DNA of 47,671 bases, from the NCBI GenBank assembly GCA_018457135.1, contig JAGGDU010000035.1, positions 1 through 47,671 on the forward strand, written 5' to 3'. The notes beneath the pieces were generated by a model, which was not told where the DNA came from, made no database searches, and saw only the letters and a list, made by a program, of their open reading frames with translations. Below are positions 17,746-27,522 of this stretch, one piece after another. The translations under genes were made by a program, and so were the position numbers. Source of the DNA: Trichodesmium erythraeum GBRTRLIN201. GTDB lineage: Bacteria > Cyanobacteriota > Cyanobacteriia > Cyanobacteriales > Microcoleaceae. The first letter of the stretch is position 1. Every line of letters starts with the position of its first letter.

Positions 17746-18156
17746 TTAAGTAACTGTTTCAGTTGTTTCTGAAGTTACTTCCATAACAGAACTTTCAGGT
17801 TTTTCTACTAGAGATTTTTCTAAAGATGCTAATACTTTGCCATTCAGACTTATAGAATCAATCATTAGACGGGTAAGTTCTTGACGATGTCCCCTTTTTT
17901 TTCGGGTCTTCTTTTTCGGTCTCATTTTGTAGACAATAATTTTTTTGCCCCGCAAATGTTTCATAATAGTCCCTTCTATAAGAGCGCCTTCTACAAGGGG
18001 TTGACCAATATGAACATCACCATCATTTTGAACTAGAAGTACATTATTGATAGAAATCCTATCTCCCTCTGATCCAGATAGAAGGTCGATATCATAAAAG
18101 CGACCTGCTTCTACCCTTAGTTGTTTTCCACCTGTTTCAATAATTGCGTAAGTCAT
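17746..18156 (-). CDS. rplU: 50S ribosomal protein L21
   Basis: L21 (136 residues) binds 23S rRNA in the large subunit. Seen are the start MTYAIIETGGKQLRVEAGRF, the central VLLVQNDGDVHIGQPLVEGA, and the basic signature KMRPKKKTRKKRGHRQELTR. The family normally ends soon after that signature; here a 35-residue extension follows, ending in an acidic Thr/Glu-rich stretch. The extension continues past the stop in the same frame. It is the first gene of rplU-rpmA, separated from rpmA by 176 bp that hold the decayed tail. Confidence 0.96.
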   Translation of the reverse strand: MTYAIIETGGKQLRVEAGRFYDIDLLSGSEGDRISINNVLLVQNDGDVHIGQPLVEGALIEGTIMKHLRGKKIIVYKMRPKKKTRKKRGHRQELTRLMIDSISLNGKVLASLEKSLVEKPESSVMEVTSETTETVT

Positions 18157-18923
18157 TTCTTTGTGTTGTAAGGTTTGCCGTACAGGTAGCTGTTTCTGAG
18201 ACTAATACCTTAAGTAGGGTTTAATTACTGAGGTGAATGCCTTTTTTTTCCAGCTTTTAATATGCCTGAACCTGGTCCGAGCAGGATTTAGACACACAAA
18301 TAATAATTATTTCGGATTGTGGTAGCTTTTGTCAAGTTAAACTTCTCAGAATAACTGGGGAATAGTCACTGATAGTAGATTTTTTATTTTTTGTCTCAGA
18401 CTGCCCCACTTGTAATTAATTAACTAATATTTACATAATATGTGAACGTTTACCTAACATATTTATTCAAAAAAAACAACTAAAAAGTCCCCTAAGTAGG
18501 TGACTTTGTGCTATACTTGAAACATAGCTCTTACCTGAAACCACTCTAAAAACAAGCGACTAAGTAATTGTAGCACTTGCACCTAAGATAGCTCAAGGAA
18601 AAGAGCAAACCCTTGGGAAAAAAGTGATTCGCGATTGTTAGATACTGCACGCAATAGCAATTTAATTTAAGTGGACTCGTTCAAGATTGAATCCTGGTTT
18701 ATCGATCTGCCTTACATATTTAAACTCGGAAGTATTTCTATTGTTTATAACTAAATTAAACTAAATCCTGTGTAATGCAATATTTTAGTCGTGTCATTCC
18801 ATTAGTAACATTTCATGAAATGTCCCTAATAGGTTTGGCCCCGGTGGTGGACAAAACAAGCAGCTTAAAATAGCAATTGAGATCTGAATACTTTATAACT
18901 TTCAACTTTTGACTTTAAATTTA
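18157..18923. other. Gap between hmpE and rplU with palindromes
   Basis: No gene is seen. It must contain the rplU-rpmA promoter and leader. Visible elements are a short dyad CCTG...CAGG (18271-18285) about 115 bp before the rplU start, and a perfect 16-bp palindrome at 18808-18823. I cannot match the leader to a known L21 autoregulatory RNA by eye. Confidence 0.45.
18808..18823. promoter_or_regulatory. 16-bp perfect palindrome, possible operator or terminator loop
   Basis: ACATTTCATGAAATGT is its own reverse complement. It lies 101 bp past the end of hmpE and 650 bp before rplU, so its role is uncertain. Protein binding site or cruciform are possibilities. Confidence 0.3.
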
Positions 18924-21900
18924 TTAAGCATTCACGACATACCCAACGGTTTCACCCTCAAGTATACTAACTGCCCCATCTAACAACTTTTCTTCTACAT
19001 ATGGTTTATGGAAATAACCTTTAGCTCCTAACTCAAAGGCCATTTCCATGTGTTTTTTAGCGCCGCGAGAAGTTAACATGGCCACAGGCAAGAGCTGCAA
19101 ATTAGAATCTTTCTGCATCCGAGATAATAACTCAAAACCATCCATCCGAGGCATTTCAATATCACAGAACACTAAATCACAAGGTAAACCAGCACGCAGT
19201 TTTTCCCAAGCATCCTTACCATCTCTTGCTTGTTCAACTCGATAACCAGCTTTACTAAATGTCATTGATAACAACTCACGTACTGTAATTGAGTCATCCA
19301 CAATTAATACTGTTGATTCACTCTTGTGATCTACAGGAAAAGAACTACTATATCCACTACTAGGAGACCAAACTTTACCTTCATCTCGGCGTTGTTTTCC
19401 TGTTGCCAGGTTAATTAACTCAATGACATCTGCGATCGCGACAACTTTACCATCTCCTAAAATAGTTACACCTGCAATACCTAGAGGCTTAGGTACCGGA
19501 CCTTGTAACTGTTTAATAACAATTTCTTTCTGTTGTTCTAAAACCTGATCAACTTGCACCGCCACAAATACCCCAGGATAAGCAGAACGCAACACTACAA
19601 TTGAAGTCATATCATCCTCAGCATTGATGCCATAAACATTACTGCGACGGAGATGACGATTATAAACCAGTAACTCTCGCAAGTGACAGAAAGGCAACTT
19701 TGTACCTCGCCATTCTATACAGCTCTTTCCCTGTGAGTCTATTGTCAGCTCATCCTTAGAAACTTTCACCATATCTTCTACCCCATCCATAGGAAAAGCA
19801 ATCCAGGAGCGATCGCTAATACAACACAATGCTTTCGATATACTTAAATTCAGCGGTAAACGAATTGTAAATATTGTCCCTTTATCAATAATTGAATCAA
19901 TAGTAATAGTACCTCGAATATCAGTCAAATTAGTCTTAACAACATCTAAGCCTACTCCACGACCAGCAAAATTATCGGCTTGAGCTTTGGTAGTAAAACC
20001 AGGATGAAACAATAATTCATAAACATCCAGCTCAGATATTTCTTGAGCTTGTTTCTTAGTAATTACACCTTTTTTGATTGCTTGATGTTTCACTTTTTCA
20101 GGATCTATTCCTGCCCCATCATCTGCTACCGAAATCACCGTTTGATTACCTTGGTGAAAAGCACGAATTGTAATCCGACCTTGACTAGACTTACTTAGAC
20201 TGAGACGCTCTTGAGGTGTTTCAATTCCATGAGTGATAGCATTATTCATTAGGTGTTTCATCGGGTCAGAAAGCTTATCCTGAATCATTTTATCAATTAA
20301 GGTTTCTTTCCCTTCTACTATAAGTTGTACCTGTTTACCACACTCCATTGAAATGTCTCGCACAGCACGGGGCAATAGTTGTACCGTTTCCGAAAAAGGG
20401 ACCATCCTCGATCTAGTGAAACCTTCTTGCAGTTGAGTTGTTATCTGTCGTAGTTGACGAGTTACTTGTTCTGCATCATCAACCAAAAATTCAACATCAG
20501 AAGCAGACTCTCGTACTCGGACAATATATTCAATAGTTTCCTGAGCTAATAAATGGAAAGGAGTAAAGTTTTCTACCCGATCTAGCTCAAGAGAGTCATC
20601 AAAATTTCTTTTTCCTGCATTACTTTCATCCGTTGTATCTGCTCTATCAGGAGTATTAGTAAAATGATTGTGGTGACGACTATCCCAAATTGCCCTTTCT
20701 AGAAGTGTTTTTTCATATAAGTCGTGCATTCTTTGCCCAGCATCACTTAATAGTAATACCTGATTGAGTAGGTTATCTAAGACCTGACGCATTCGTTCCT
20801 GGCCTTGTTCTAAACTATTACGATTAACTACCAGTTCTCCTACCAAGTTACTGAGATTATCTAGTTGTTTTGCAGGTATTTTAACTGTTTGTTCTGGAGA
20901 ACGTTTACCTCTGCGAAGAGGATTAGGAGTAGAAACTATACTAGATTTATTAGAAGTATCTAGATCAGAATTTTCTAACAATTTCTCTAAGTCACTAAAT
21001 GGATCTTCTACTGATTGGGATTGATTTTCTATGCTGGCTAATACTTCCTCTGTAGTAGTTTGGTGTACAACTACTTTGTTTACTTGAGGTTTGGAGTTTA
21101 TATCTATACAATTTAATAATTGTTCTAATTGTAAAAAAACATTGTAATTTTCTGAGTTCTCTCCATTCAATATTGCTTCTAATTCAGTAAATTCATCATC
21201 TACTTTTTTCTGGTTATTAGCTATTAATTTTTGATTTTTTTCTATTTCTTCAGAAGTTTTTTCACTTTTAACATCTAGCAACTTATTTAAATCTACAGCT
21301 TTATTAGCTTTGTTACTATCTTTTGGCTCTTTTATTTTAGTCAATAAGTCTTCTAAATCTGCCGAAAGTTGCTGATTTTTTTGAGTTGTATCATTACTCT
21401 CAAATGTATTTTCTAGTAACTCATTAGAGTCGAGGTTATAAAAATCTAGAGCGTTATCATCTAATAAACTATTCAAATCATTATCATCATCTTGTATGAA
21501 ATCCTGAGAGTATAACCCATCTAAATTAATTAAATCTTGTGAGTCAGAGAAGTCTAAATCTTCTTGATTGAATAGTTCAACAAAACTAGATGTCAAGTTT
21601 TCTGATTCTACTGGAATTTCTTCTAAATCTGTTTCTCCATAAACTGTTTCTAAATCTTCAAACAATGCTTCTAAATTTGCTGCTTTGGAGGATAAATCAT
21701 TTTTTATATTTGTATTTAGTTGATCTATTTTTGAGATTTCATCATTTTCTACCTCTTCTTCTAAATTGTCAATTACAAATAATTCACTAAAAGATACTTC
21801 ATCTGAATTAAAATTTTCTGGTTTATTCTGTGGGGATAATTCGCTTTTAGATTGGTCACTATTTTCTTGTAAATGTATTTCTAAATCTCCCTCAATTTCT

Positions 21901-22523
21901 GATTCATTTACATTTTCTAATTCTACTAAATCTCCATTATTTAAGTCATCAAAGAACTGAGACAAATCATCTCTTGATTTTTTATTACTACTTTTTTCTT
22001 TTGGAAAATTAGTATTTTTTATTTGAGAATCACTGTCTTTATATAGATCATTTTCTTCTGTATTATCCAGCAAATTTGATAATTCATCATCCACTATATT
22101 CACAAAATCTAATTCACTTTTATTTTCATTTTCTAGTGTTTTTTTTGTTTCATTAACATCAAGCAATAAATCAGATAAATCACCAGAATCATCAATATCA
22201 ATTACAGATATTTTTAGATTATCCATTTCTAATTGGCCTTTATCTAGTATTTCTTCTTCTTCCCAACTAGACTCTAGCTCTGGTGTTTCACCTTCAAACA
22301 AATCCGCTAAACTATTTAGTTCTGAGAGTCCTACTTGTGGGCCACTCCTGACTTTTTCTCCTATTAAATTGTAATTAGCATTATCTACATCTGAAGTTTC
22401 TAAACTATTAAACCATTCATCTATCGACTCTCCATGATTCATTATCGTGTTACTTTTGCTGCCTATTTTCTGTTCAATATGACCATGGTCGAGTTGATTA
22501 TTTTTTTGATTTAACATATGCAT
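18924..22523 (-). CDS. hmpE: CheA-family histidine kinase-response regulator without HPt domain (HmpE/PilL-like)
   Basis: The 1199-residue hybrid kinase belongs to the type IV pilus chemotaxis system. Residues about 540-760 are the dimerisation domain (TVKIPAKQLDNLSNLVGELV; HLMNNAITHGIE at 757-768 is the N-box). The ATPase domain follows, with DDGAGIDPEKV (801-811) and AGRGVGLDVVK (853-863), then a CheW-like domain (about 895-1045) and a receiver domain (1070-1190; acceptor Asp1121, Lys1173). There is no N-terminal HPt domain and no H-S-x-K-G phosphotransfer motif. Residues 1-530 are acidic, low-complexity, with about 13 copies of a DLxxLL/F-like motif. The segment LADLFEGETPELESSW (72-87) is one I associate with the part following HPt in related CheAs. 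Synechocystis PilL is also split into an HPt part and a kinase part. The phosphotransfer domain must therefore act in trans. Confidence 0.9.
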   Translation of the reverse strand: MHMLNQKNNQLDHGHIEQKIGSKSNTIMNHGESIDEWFNSLETSDVDNANYNLIGEKVRSGPQVGLSELNSLADLFEGETPELESSWEEEEILDKGQLEMDNLKISVIDIDDSGDLSDLLLDVNETKKTLENENKSELDFVNIVDDELSNLLDNTEENDLYKDSDSQIKNTNFPKEKSSNKKSRDDLSQFFDDLNNGDLVELENVNESEIEGDLEIHLQENSDQSKSELSPQNKPENFNSDEVSFSELFVIDNLEEEVENDEISKIDQLNTNIKNDLSSKAANLEALFEDLETVYGETDLEEIPVESENLTSSFVELFNQEDLDFSDSQDLINLDGLYSQDFIQDDDNDLNSLLDDNALDFYNLDSNELLENTFESNDTTQKNQQLSADLEDLLTKIKEPKDSNKANKAVDLNKLLDVKSEKTSEEIEKNQKLIANNQKKVDDEFTELEAILNGENSENYNVFLQLEQLLNCIDINSKPQVNKVVVHQTTTEEVLASIENQSQSVEDPFSDLEKLLENSDLDTSNKSSIVSTPNPLRRGKRSPEQTVKIPAKQLDNLSNLVGELVVNRNSLEQGQERMRQVLDNLLNQVLLLSDAGQRMHDLYEKTLLERAIWDSRHHNHFTNTPDRADTTDESNAGKRNFDDSLELDRVENFTPFHLLAQETIEYIVRVRESASDVEFLVDDAEQVTRQLRQITTQLQEGFTRSRMVPFSETVQLLPRAVRDISMECGKQVQLIVEGKETLIDKMIQDKLSDPMKHLMNNAITHGIETPQERLSLSKSSQGRITIRAFHQGNQTVISVADDGAGIDPEKVKHQAIKKGVITKKQAQEISELDVYELLFHPGFTTKAQADNFAGRGVGLDVVKTNLTDIRGTITIDSIIDKGTIFTIRLPLNLSISKALCCISDRSWIAFPMDGVEDMVKVSKDELTIDSQGKSCIEWRGTKLPFCHLRELLVYNRHLRRSNVYGINAEDDMTSIVVLRSAYPGVFVAVQVDQVLEQQKEIVIKQLQGPVPKPLGIAGVTILGDGKVVAIADVIELINLATGKQRRDEGKVWSPSSGYSSSFPVDHKSESTVLIVDDSITVRELLSMTFSKAGYRVEQARDGKDAWEKLRAGLPCDLVFCDIEMPRMDGFELLSRMQKDSNLQLLPVAMLTSRGAKKHMEMAFELGAKGYFHKPYVEEKLLDGAVSILEGETVGYVVNA

Positions 22524-23799
22524 TTTACCTATTATTTTATGGTTTTATTGTTTTTATATCCTTAAATTAAGGATTGTAATTTTTTAATAAGCAGCACTTT
22601 CCGTTGCCAATGAATTACATTCACCCAAGTTAAGATGCTCCCATTACGCACTACAAAATTTTTACCATTCACCCTGTACATCATTTGCTTTAAATCTGCT
22701 ATATTACTATTCTTTAAGTTCAATTATCAATTATTGAGCTTGTTTACAAATTTTAATTATACCAAATCCGCAAAATGTGAGAGGGTATTTTTTGACGTTA
22801 TAGCTATTGTTAAATCACGGATTTAGTAATGGGAAAAGGCTACTTTTATAACCAGATATTGCTTTACATTATAAGCTAAGATATAGTACAATCAACCTCA
22901 GTTAATATTTTTTTGAACAGTTCTATAATATGAAAAGCTTATCTAAAGGTTCCATACTATAATAGTTTTTATCTTATCTGAACTGTCTTGAGATATAGTA
23001 TGTATTTTCTGTCTTGCCTATTGGTCTGTAAATCAAAAAATGGGGGCTTGATAAAATTTTAAAACCCAGCAGTACAATGCTTTAAGAATTTATTTGCCTA
23101 TCAAAGTAATCTTGAGAGACCACTATCCCTTACTTGGTTAAATCTACATAATTTCCTCTCCTATTTAATGATACATTAGATTAATAAAAGGTGCTGCTGA
23201 ATTAAGCTATAAAACTATTCGGAGGCCAGGTGTCCAATTTATTTTATAATGAAGTATTGTTGACTGTCACCGAAATTAAGCCCTACGGGACATGAAATGC
23301 AGTAGTAGGGGGCGAAGCATTATCGCTATTAAAGAAAAACTATAGTGGCGTTTCTCAATCCAACTATGATGCTTACGCTTATGGGGAAATAAGTGCCTCA
23401 AAATCCTTCTTAAATAAGGATTAAAATTATTAGATGTTTCTTTAAAATCACACTTTTTTTTGATAATCATAATTATTCTTGTCCAGGAAGTTGGTGAGCA
23501 AAATTCACCAACTTCCCTTAATTATATTAATATATTGTTCAATAAAATGCCAAATGAAACATTTATGTAAGTAAATTAATTTTTTTTTTACCATCATATA
23601 AATAGCAATATGTTGAGTGTAAACAATTAAAGATTATCTTAAATTTATAGAAATTTAAATTTTATTTTATAATTAAATATTTTTTGAAAATTAAAGTTTA
23701 TTACCTGTTGAAAAATATCAACTAAACTATCCCTAGCTATGACCCAAAATTCACTATATATATTTACCAAATATTTACTATTTATTCTGAATTTTATTA
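22524..23799. other. Start of the 5.9-kb relic region between hmpE and hmpD
   Basis: No intact gene is seen. The 100-300 bp nearest 22524 must provide transcription and translation start signals for hmpE if the ancestral operon promoter no longer reaches it. A 40-codon minus frame at 22562-22684 is open but unsupported. The rest is AT-rich with one strong stem-loop (23486-23516). Confidence 0.45.
23486..23516. terminator. Strong stem-loop with perfect 12-bp arms
   Basis: GGAAGTTGGTGA (23486-23497), a 7-base loop, then TCACCAACTTCC (23505-23516). The arms are perfectly complementary. Flanks are AT-rich but without a clean T-run on either side. It may be an intrinsic terminator of a vanished gene, or the transposition hairpin of an IS relic. 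Confidence 0.5.
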
Positions 23800-24095
23800 A
23801 TCTTTATGTTGATTATTAATGGATAAATATATTTTTGATTTCCTAAATTTTTGAGATAATTAGCATGGTAATATGAAACAATTTAAGTAATAGCTATTAG
23901 TAGAATTAAATTACTCAGAATGTGTGTGTTATTCCTGACTTTATCCTACATTATATTCTATTGTATTACCATCAGATAACATACCTTCAATACCTATTTC
24001 TGACCGATAAATTTTAATGACTTTATCTAAACTTTTAATTTTTATCAACAAGTAACAATACTTATTTTTTATCTTCAATAAGCAACGATTATGAA
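23800..24095 (-). pseudogene. C-terminal relic of an IS4-family transposase
   Basis: Minus strand from about 24095 down to 23950 reads IKIKSLDKVIKIYRSEIGIE followed by GMLSDGNTIEYNVG. This matches the end of cyanobacterial IS4-type DDE transposases, where the consensus is a Y-K-x-R-F-G-I-E-x-M-F-K-D segment. A continuation (SNLILLIAITYLNCF, then FRKSKIYL) from about 23930 matches the usual hydrophobic segment that follows. Catalytic N-terminal parts are gone and stops interrupt the rest. The assignment rests on remembered motif patterns. Confidence 0.55.
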
Positions 24096-24170
24096 AGCGT
24101 CAAAATCAAATATTTATGGGCAGAAATTTTGAATTTAGTGACAAAAATTTATATGTTGAGCTAGGAGAGT

Positions 24171-24425
24171 TTGATTAAGGGTCAAATATCAACATTTTAT
24201 AATATATTCAATCAACATAAATATAGCTTACTTGTTGCAAAATACAACCTTAAAGATAGGGAAATTTATCTAAAAATTTTTAACCTTATTTTTGGAAATA
24301 CATACAAGTTTTCAAATAATATAAAATCTGGTAGCATTGGTATAATTAGAGCTAATTACGAGTTAATATTTAGGAGTTATAAGTTAGGAGGAAAAAGAAT
24401 TTATGAAGGTTTGTACCCTTGCTGA
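24171..24425 (+). pseudogene. Possible N-terminal fragment of a XisA-like tyrosine recombinase
   Basis: An open frame of 84 codons ends with SGSIGIIRANYELIFRSYKL followed by GGKRIYEGLYP. The pattern Gly-Ser-Val/Ile ... basic/hydrophobic strand ... GGKR-Y ... LP resembles the DNA-binding N-terminus of cyanobacterial XisA/phage-type integrases. Nothing resembling the catalytic R-H-R-Y part follows. The start codon has no ribosome-binding site. This is a weak call; random AT-rich translation is the alternative. Confidence 0.3.
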
Positions 24426-24991
24426 ATATGAAACTTTTTTTCACCGAATTAAGTGGACTTGATATAATATTAAATTAGCATTGATTTGAGATTTTGATAT
24501 TCCCCAGATAGATCGACTTCATCTGCAATATTACTTACCATATAATAGTATTTACTTTCGGTAAAAAAATGAACTGATTATATTTAAAAATAATCACTTT
24601 GTAAACTTTTTTTTGGTTCATTTATAGATGATTTATTAAATAGTTTTCCACCCTTTTACCAAAATAATAAAGATTATTTTAGAAGGTAATTAAAATATAA
24701 AATTTTTGTTCTGTAAGGTATATTTTTTTATTTTTAAACTATATAAAAAAGCGAATAATTTTATAGGTTAATTAACTAATTAATAGGTGTATAATTCTGT
24801 CAATTGTGTCTCAGAATAAATTAGATAAATTATACAGTTTTTACTATGTTATAACCCACATTCAGCACTTCAGATTGTATGACAGGAGGTAAAAAAAATA
24901 TCTATTTAATTAAGTATAATTATTTATAGTATTGAGTAACTTTAACTGAAATAATAAAGCTGATTATTGCATTCTTATTGAGTATAAAAAA
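24426..24991. other. AT-rich spacer before the IS1634-like relic
   Basis: No gene and no clear inverted terminal repeats are visible. Confidence 0.4.
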
Positions 24992-26216
24992 ATGTATTTA
25001 ATAGAATCAATAACAGTTAAAAATATTGACCATTTAGGAATAGTTGCAGGCTTAATTTATGAGATAGGAATAGTAGAATTAATTAGCCAAAAATTAAGAG
25101 TAAATAATTCAGAAAAAATTACTGCTGGAAAAGTAATAAAAGCTTGAATTTTCAATGGATTAGGGATTGTCTTACGTCCATTATATTTATTTAGTCAATT
25201 TTTTTGAAGACAAAGCTATAGAAAAATTATTAGGAACAGGTATAAATAATGAATACTTAAACGATGATAAAATAGGTAGAGTAATGGATAATATCTATCA
25301 ATTAGGACTAACAAATTTATTTATAGAGCTCGGGTTATTAGTTATTAAAAAGTTTAAAATAGAGACTTTATATGCTCACTTAGATTCAACTTCATTTTAT
25401 TTATATGGGGAATATAATAATATTTAAACTGCTGAAAACCATCAAAAAAACAATATTAATTACAATTACAAAGGGATATTCGCGTGACCATCGGTCATAT
25501 TTAAAACAATGTGTATTAGATTTAATAGTAAGTAGTGATAATGGAATACCCTTGTTTATGAGGACTGGTGATGGGAATGAATCAGATAAAGCAGTATTTG
25601 GTCAAATTTTAAGTTATGTGAAAAAACAAATAAAATCATATAGTATTATAGTCTGTGATAGTGCCTTATATAGAGAATAAAATATCTAATTAATCTCACA
25701 TTTAAAATGGATAACTAGAGTCCCAATGACTATAAAAAGGCTAAATAAATAATTTAATTAGACCTGAAAAAAGTGAAATTTTGCCCGGAAATAGACCCTA
25801 AAATTAAATAAATAACTAGGGTATTTTAAACAAAAGAATATAAATAGTTAGAGCCAAAAGTGACTTATGCTAGAATATGGTTAATTGTTGAAAGTGCAGA
25901 GCGCCAAAAAAGTGACATCCAGAAATTAAACTTGAAAATTGAACAAGAAAAAAAAGATGGTATTAAAGTTAGCAAAAAAATTATAACTAACTGGATTGGA
26001 TAAAGTTACTCAAGCTCAAAATTACTTAAGATCAATCAACAAAAAACTGAAATTATGGGATTTAGCATCTTTAGAAATCAAGGAAAAAAATTTAATAAAC
26101 AGTCTATAGTCTATCATCATTAAATATAAATTAAACCAAGGGTCTCAGACAAATACTCTGACATTAAGATGGATATTTTAATGCTTTCAAGGAATATATT
26201 TGTTGATAATTAATTA
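24992..26216 (+). pseudogene. Relic of an IS1634-family (DUF4277/DDE) transposase
   Basis: The frame begins at ATG 24992 (MYLIESITVKNIDHLGIVAG) and reads to a TGA at 25145. It continues IFNGLGIVLRPLYLFSQFF, shifts in a T-run near 25205, and goes on at 25209 with EDKAIEKLLGTG and LNDDKIGRVMDNIY. It includes the first catalytic Asp in HLDSTSF (about 25380), and after another shift near 25430 KGYSRDHR, CVLDLIVSSD, GDGNESDKAVFGQIL and the second Asp in VCDSALY. The tail LTLRWIF.CF..IY is scrambled near 26155-26205. The region holding the catalytic Glu is largely deleted. All parts appear in the family's order, so one element was inserted and then decayed by frameshifts, stops and a deletion. Confidence 0.82.
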
Positions 26217-26654
26217 ATGGCCAAAAGTAATTAATCTCACAGAAGAAAGGAGCTTTATTTTAGAGTTTTTACCCTCAAGTTGTCAAAAATATTATCTGTG
26301 ATTTTCATAAAAAGCGATCGCACGCCAAAGCATATGTTCGCAACACTTGAAGAGTTAAGAAAATTAATTGATGCTATCAACTGGAGTCTAGTTCCTCCTG
26401 TATCTTCTTCTGCCAAAAGGAATCCCTGGTTTGCCAACAATACTCATGCTACTGATTTTTTCGTGTTCTATAGAATTAATTTGTTTAATTTGTTGGCTCA
26501 AATTCTGATAATAATTTATATATCTTTTTGTACTATATAATGAAGTGCGGAATGTGGTTAAAAAGAAAATTAGGAAGTCCTAAACCATTTTTAAGTGTGG
26601 CATGGGACTCAAACGATATACCATCCCAGGTATCTGTGAATCTTAATATCAAAT
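26217..26654. other. Spacer between transposase and intron relics
   Basis: It contains a HIP1 octamer near 26314 and an open plus frame (26280-26540, 86 codons) with no recognisable domain and no ribosome-binding site. I regard the frame as unsupported. Confidence 0.35.
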
Positions 26655-27381
26655 GGAAAAACATAAACTGGAATACAGGTTGAAGTCAGAGTATTTAAGT
26701 TGCAAAAGTTCATTTACAGAGCATCCAGTTGTGGCGAAATTAGTAAGATGCGTAAATACCAAAAACTTCTGACCAAAAGTTATTTCCCAAGGTTGCTAGC
26801 TGTTAGATAAGTATAAATCAGTAAGCGCCAGAGGCAAGTAGAGGCATTAATAGCCAAGCTGAACCTGGTAATCAGAGGATGGGCCAACTATGACTCATCC
26901 GTAGTCAGCAAAGAGATATTCGACACACTGGATAATCTACTTTGGAGAAGTCTTTGGAGATGGGCAAAAAGAAGGTATCCAAACAAGTCTAGTGCCTGGG
27001 TAAAAACAAAGTACTTTTCACTTTATAAAACCAGAAATTGGATTCTAAACAAAGGTAAATATATACTAAACCTCCATTCGGATGTACCTATTACACTGTA
27101 CAATAAGATTATTATGGAGACTGGATTTATTGGAGTAGTAGAGTCAGTAAATATCCCGGCGTAAGAACTAGAATAGCAAAACTATTAAAAAGTCAGAAGA
27201 ATAAATGCGCATCTTGCAGATTAAATTTCAGACCAACGGTAGAAATAGAAGTCGACCACATCGTCCCTAGGTCTGTAGGTGGTAAGAATACATATGAAAA
27301 TATACAACTCCTAAACCCCCATTGCCACGACGTTAAGACTGCTGAGGATTTGAAAGCAGTAAACTTTCTCAAGACTCATTA
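26655..27381 (+). pseudogene. Internally deleted group II intron-encoded protein (RT-maturase-HNH)
   Basis: The N-terminal piece reads WKNINWN, then VFKLQKFIYRASSCGEISKM and KLLTKSYFPRLLAVR (about 26655-26800), the RT-0 region of cyanobacterial group II intron proteins. It then jumps directly (stops at 26805 and nearby) to RQRQVEALIAKLNLVIRGWA, the thumb/maturase X domain, and on through WRSLWRWAKRRYPNKSS and LYKTRNWILN. After a frameshift near 27130 it reads YWSSRVSKYPGVRTRIAKLL and an HNH endonuclease: CASC, EVDHIVPRSVGGKNTYENIQ, HCHDVKTAED, ending at TAG 27379-27381. The whole catalytic RT core is missing, so the relic cannot mobilise. The surrounding intron RNA domains V/VI were not recognisable. 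Confidence 0.82.
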
Positions 27382-27522
27382 GGTCTAAAATGGAATTTTT
27401 TGGATGAAATACCTATAAAAAAGGACATTTCTTATAAAACAGCAATCTGTGGATTGAATCTAATACCACTCAGATAGAAATTAAATTATGTTGAGTAACA
27501 GTCCTACTCATTTTAAACCATT

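Noticed and set aside
18256-18290. L21 leader riboregulator before rplU
   Set aside because: Only a 4-bp dyad (CCTG...CAGG) is clear; I could not match it to a known L21 leader by eye.
18677-18700. String GTTCAAGATTGAATCCTGG as the T-arm of a tRNA
   Set aside because: No acceptor, D or anticodon arm can be folded around it. No tRNA or rRNA gene was recognised in the window.
22562-22684. 40-codon minus-strand frame just upstream of hmpE (contains VNGKNFVVRNGSILTWVNVI), considered as the missing HPt part or a small partner gene
   Set aside because: It contains no histidine phosphotransfer motif, has no ribosome-binding site and matches no family I know; too short to support.
23276-23470. 64-codon minus-strand frame
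   Set aside because: No domain, no start signal, and Lys/His/Arg-rich noise composition.
26280-26540. 86-codon plus-strand frame in the relic region
   Set aside because: No recognisable domain, no ribosome-binding site, and it ends in hydrophobic AT-driven residues; likely chance.
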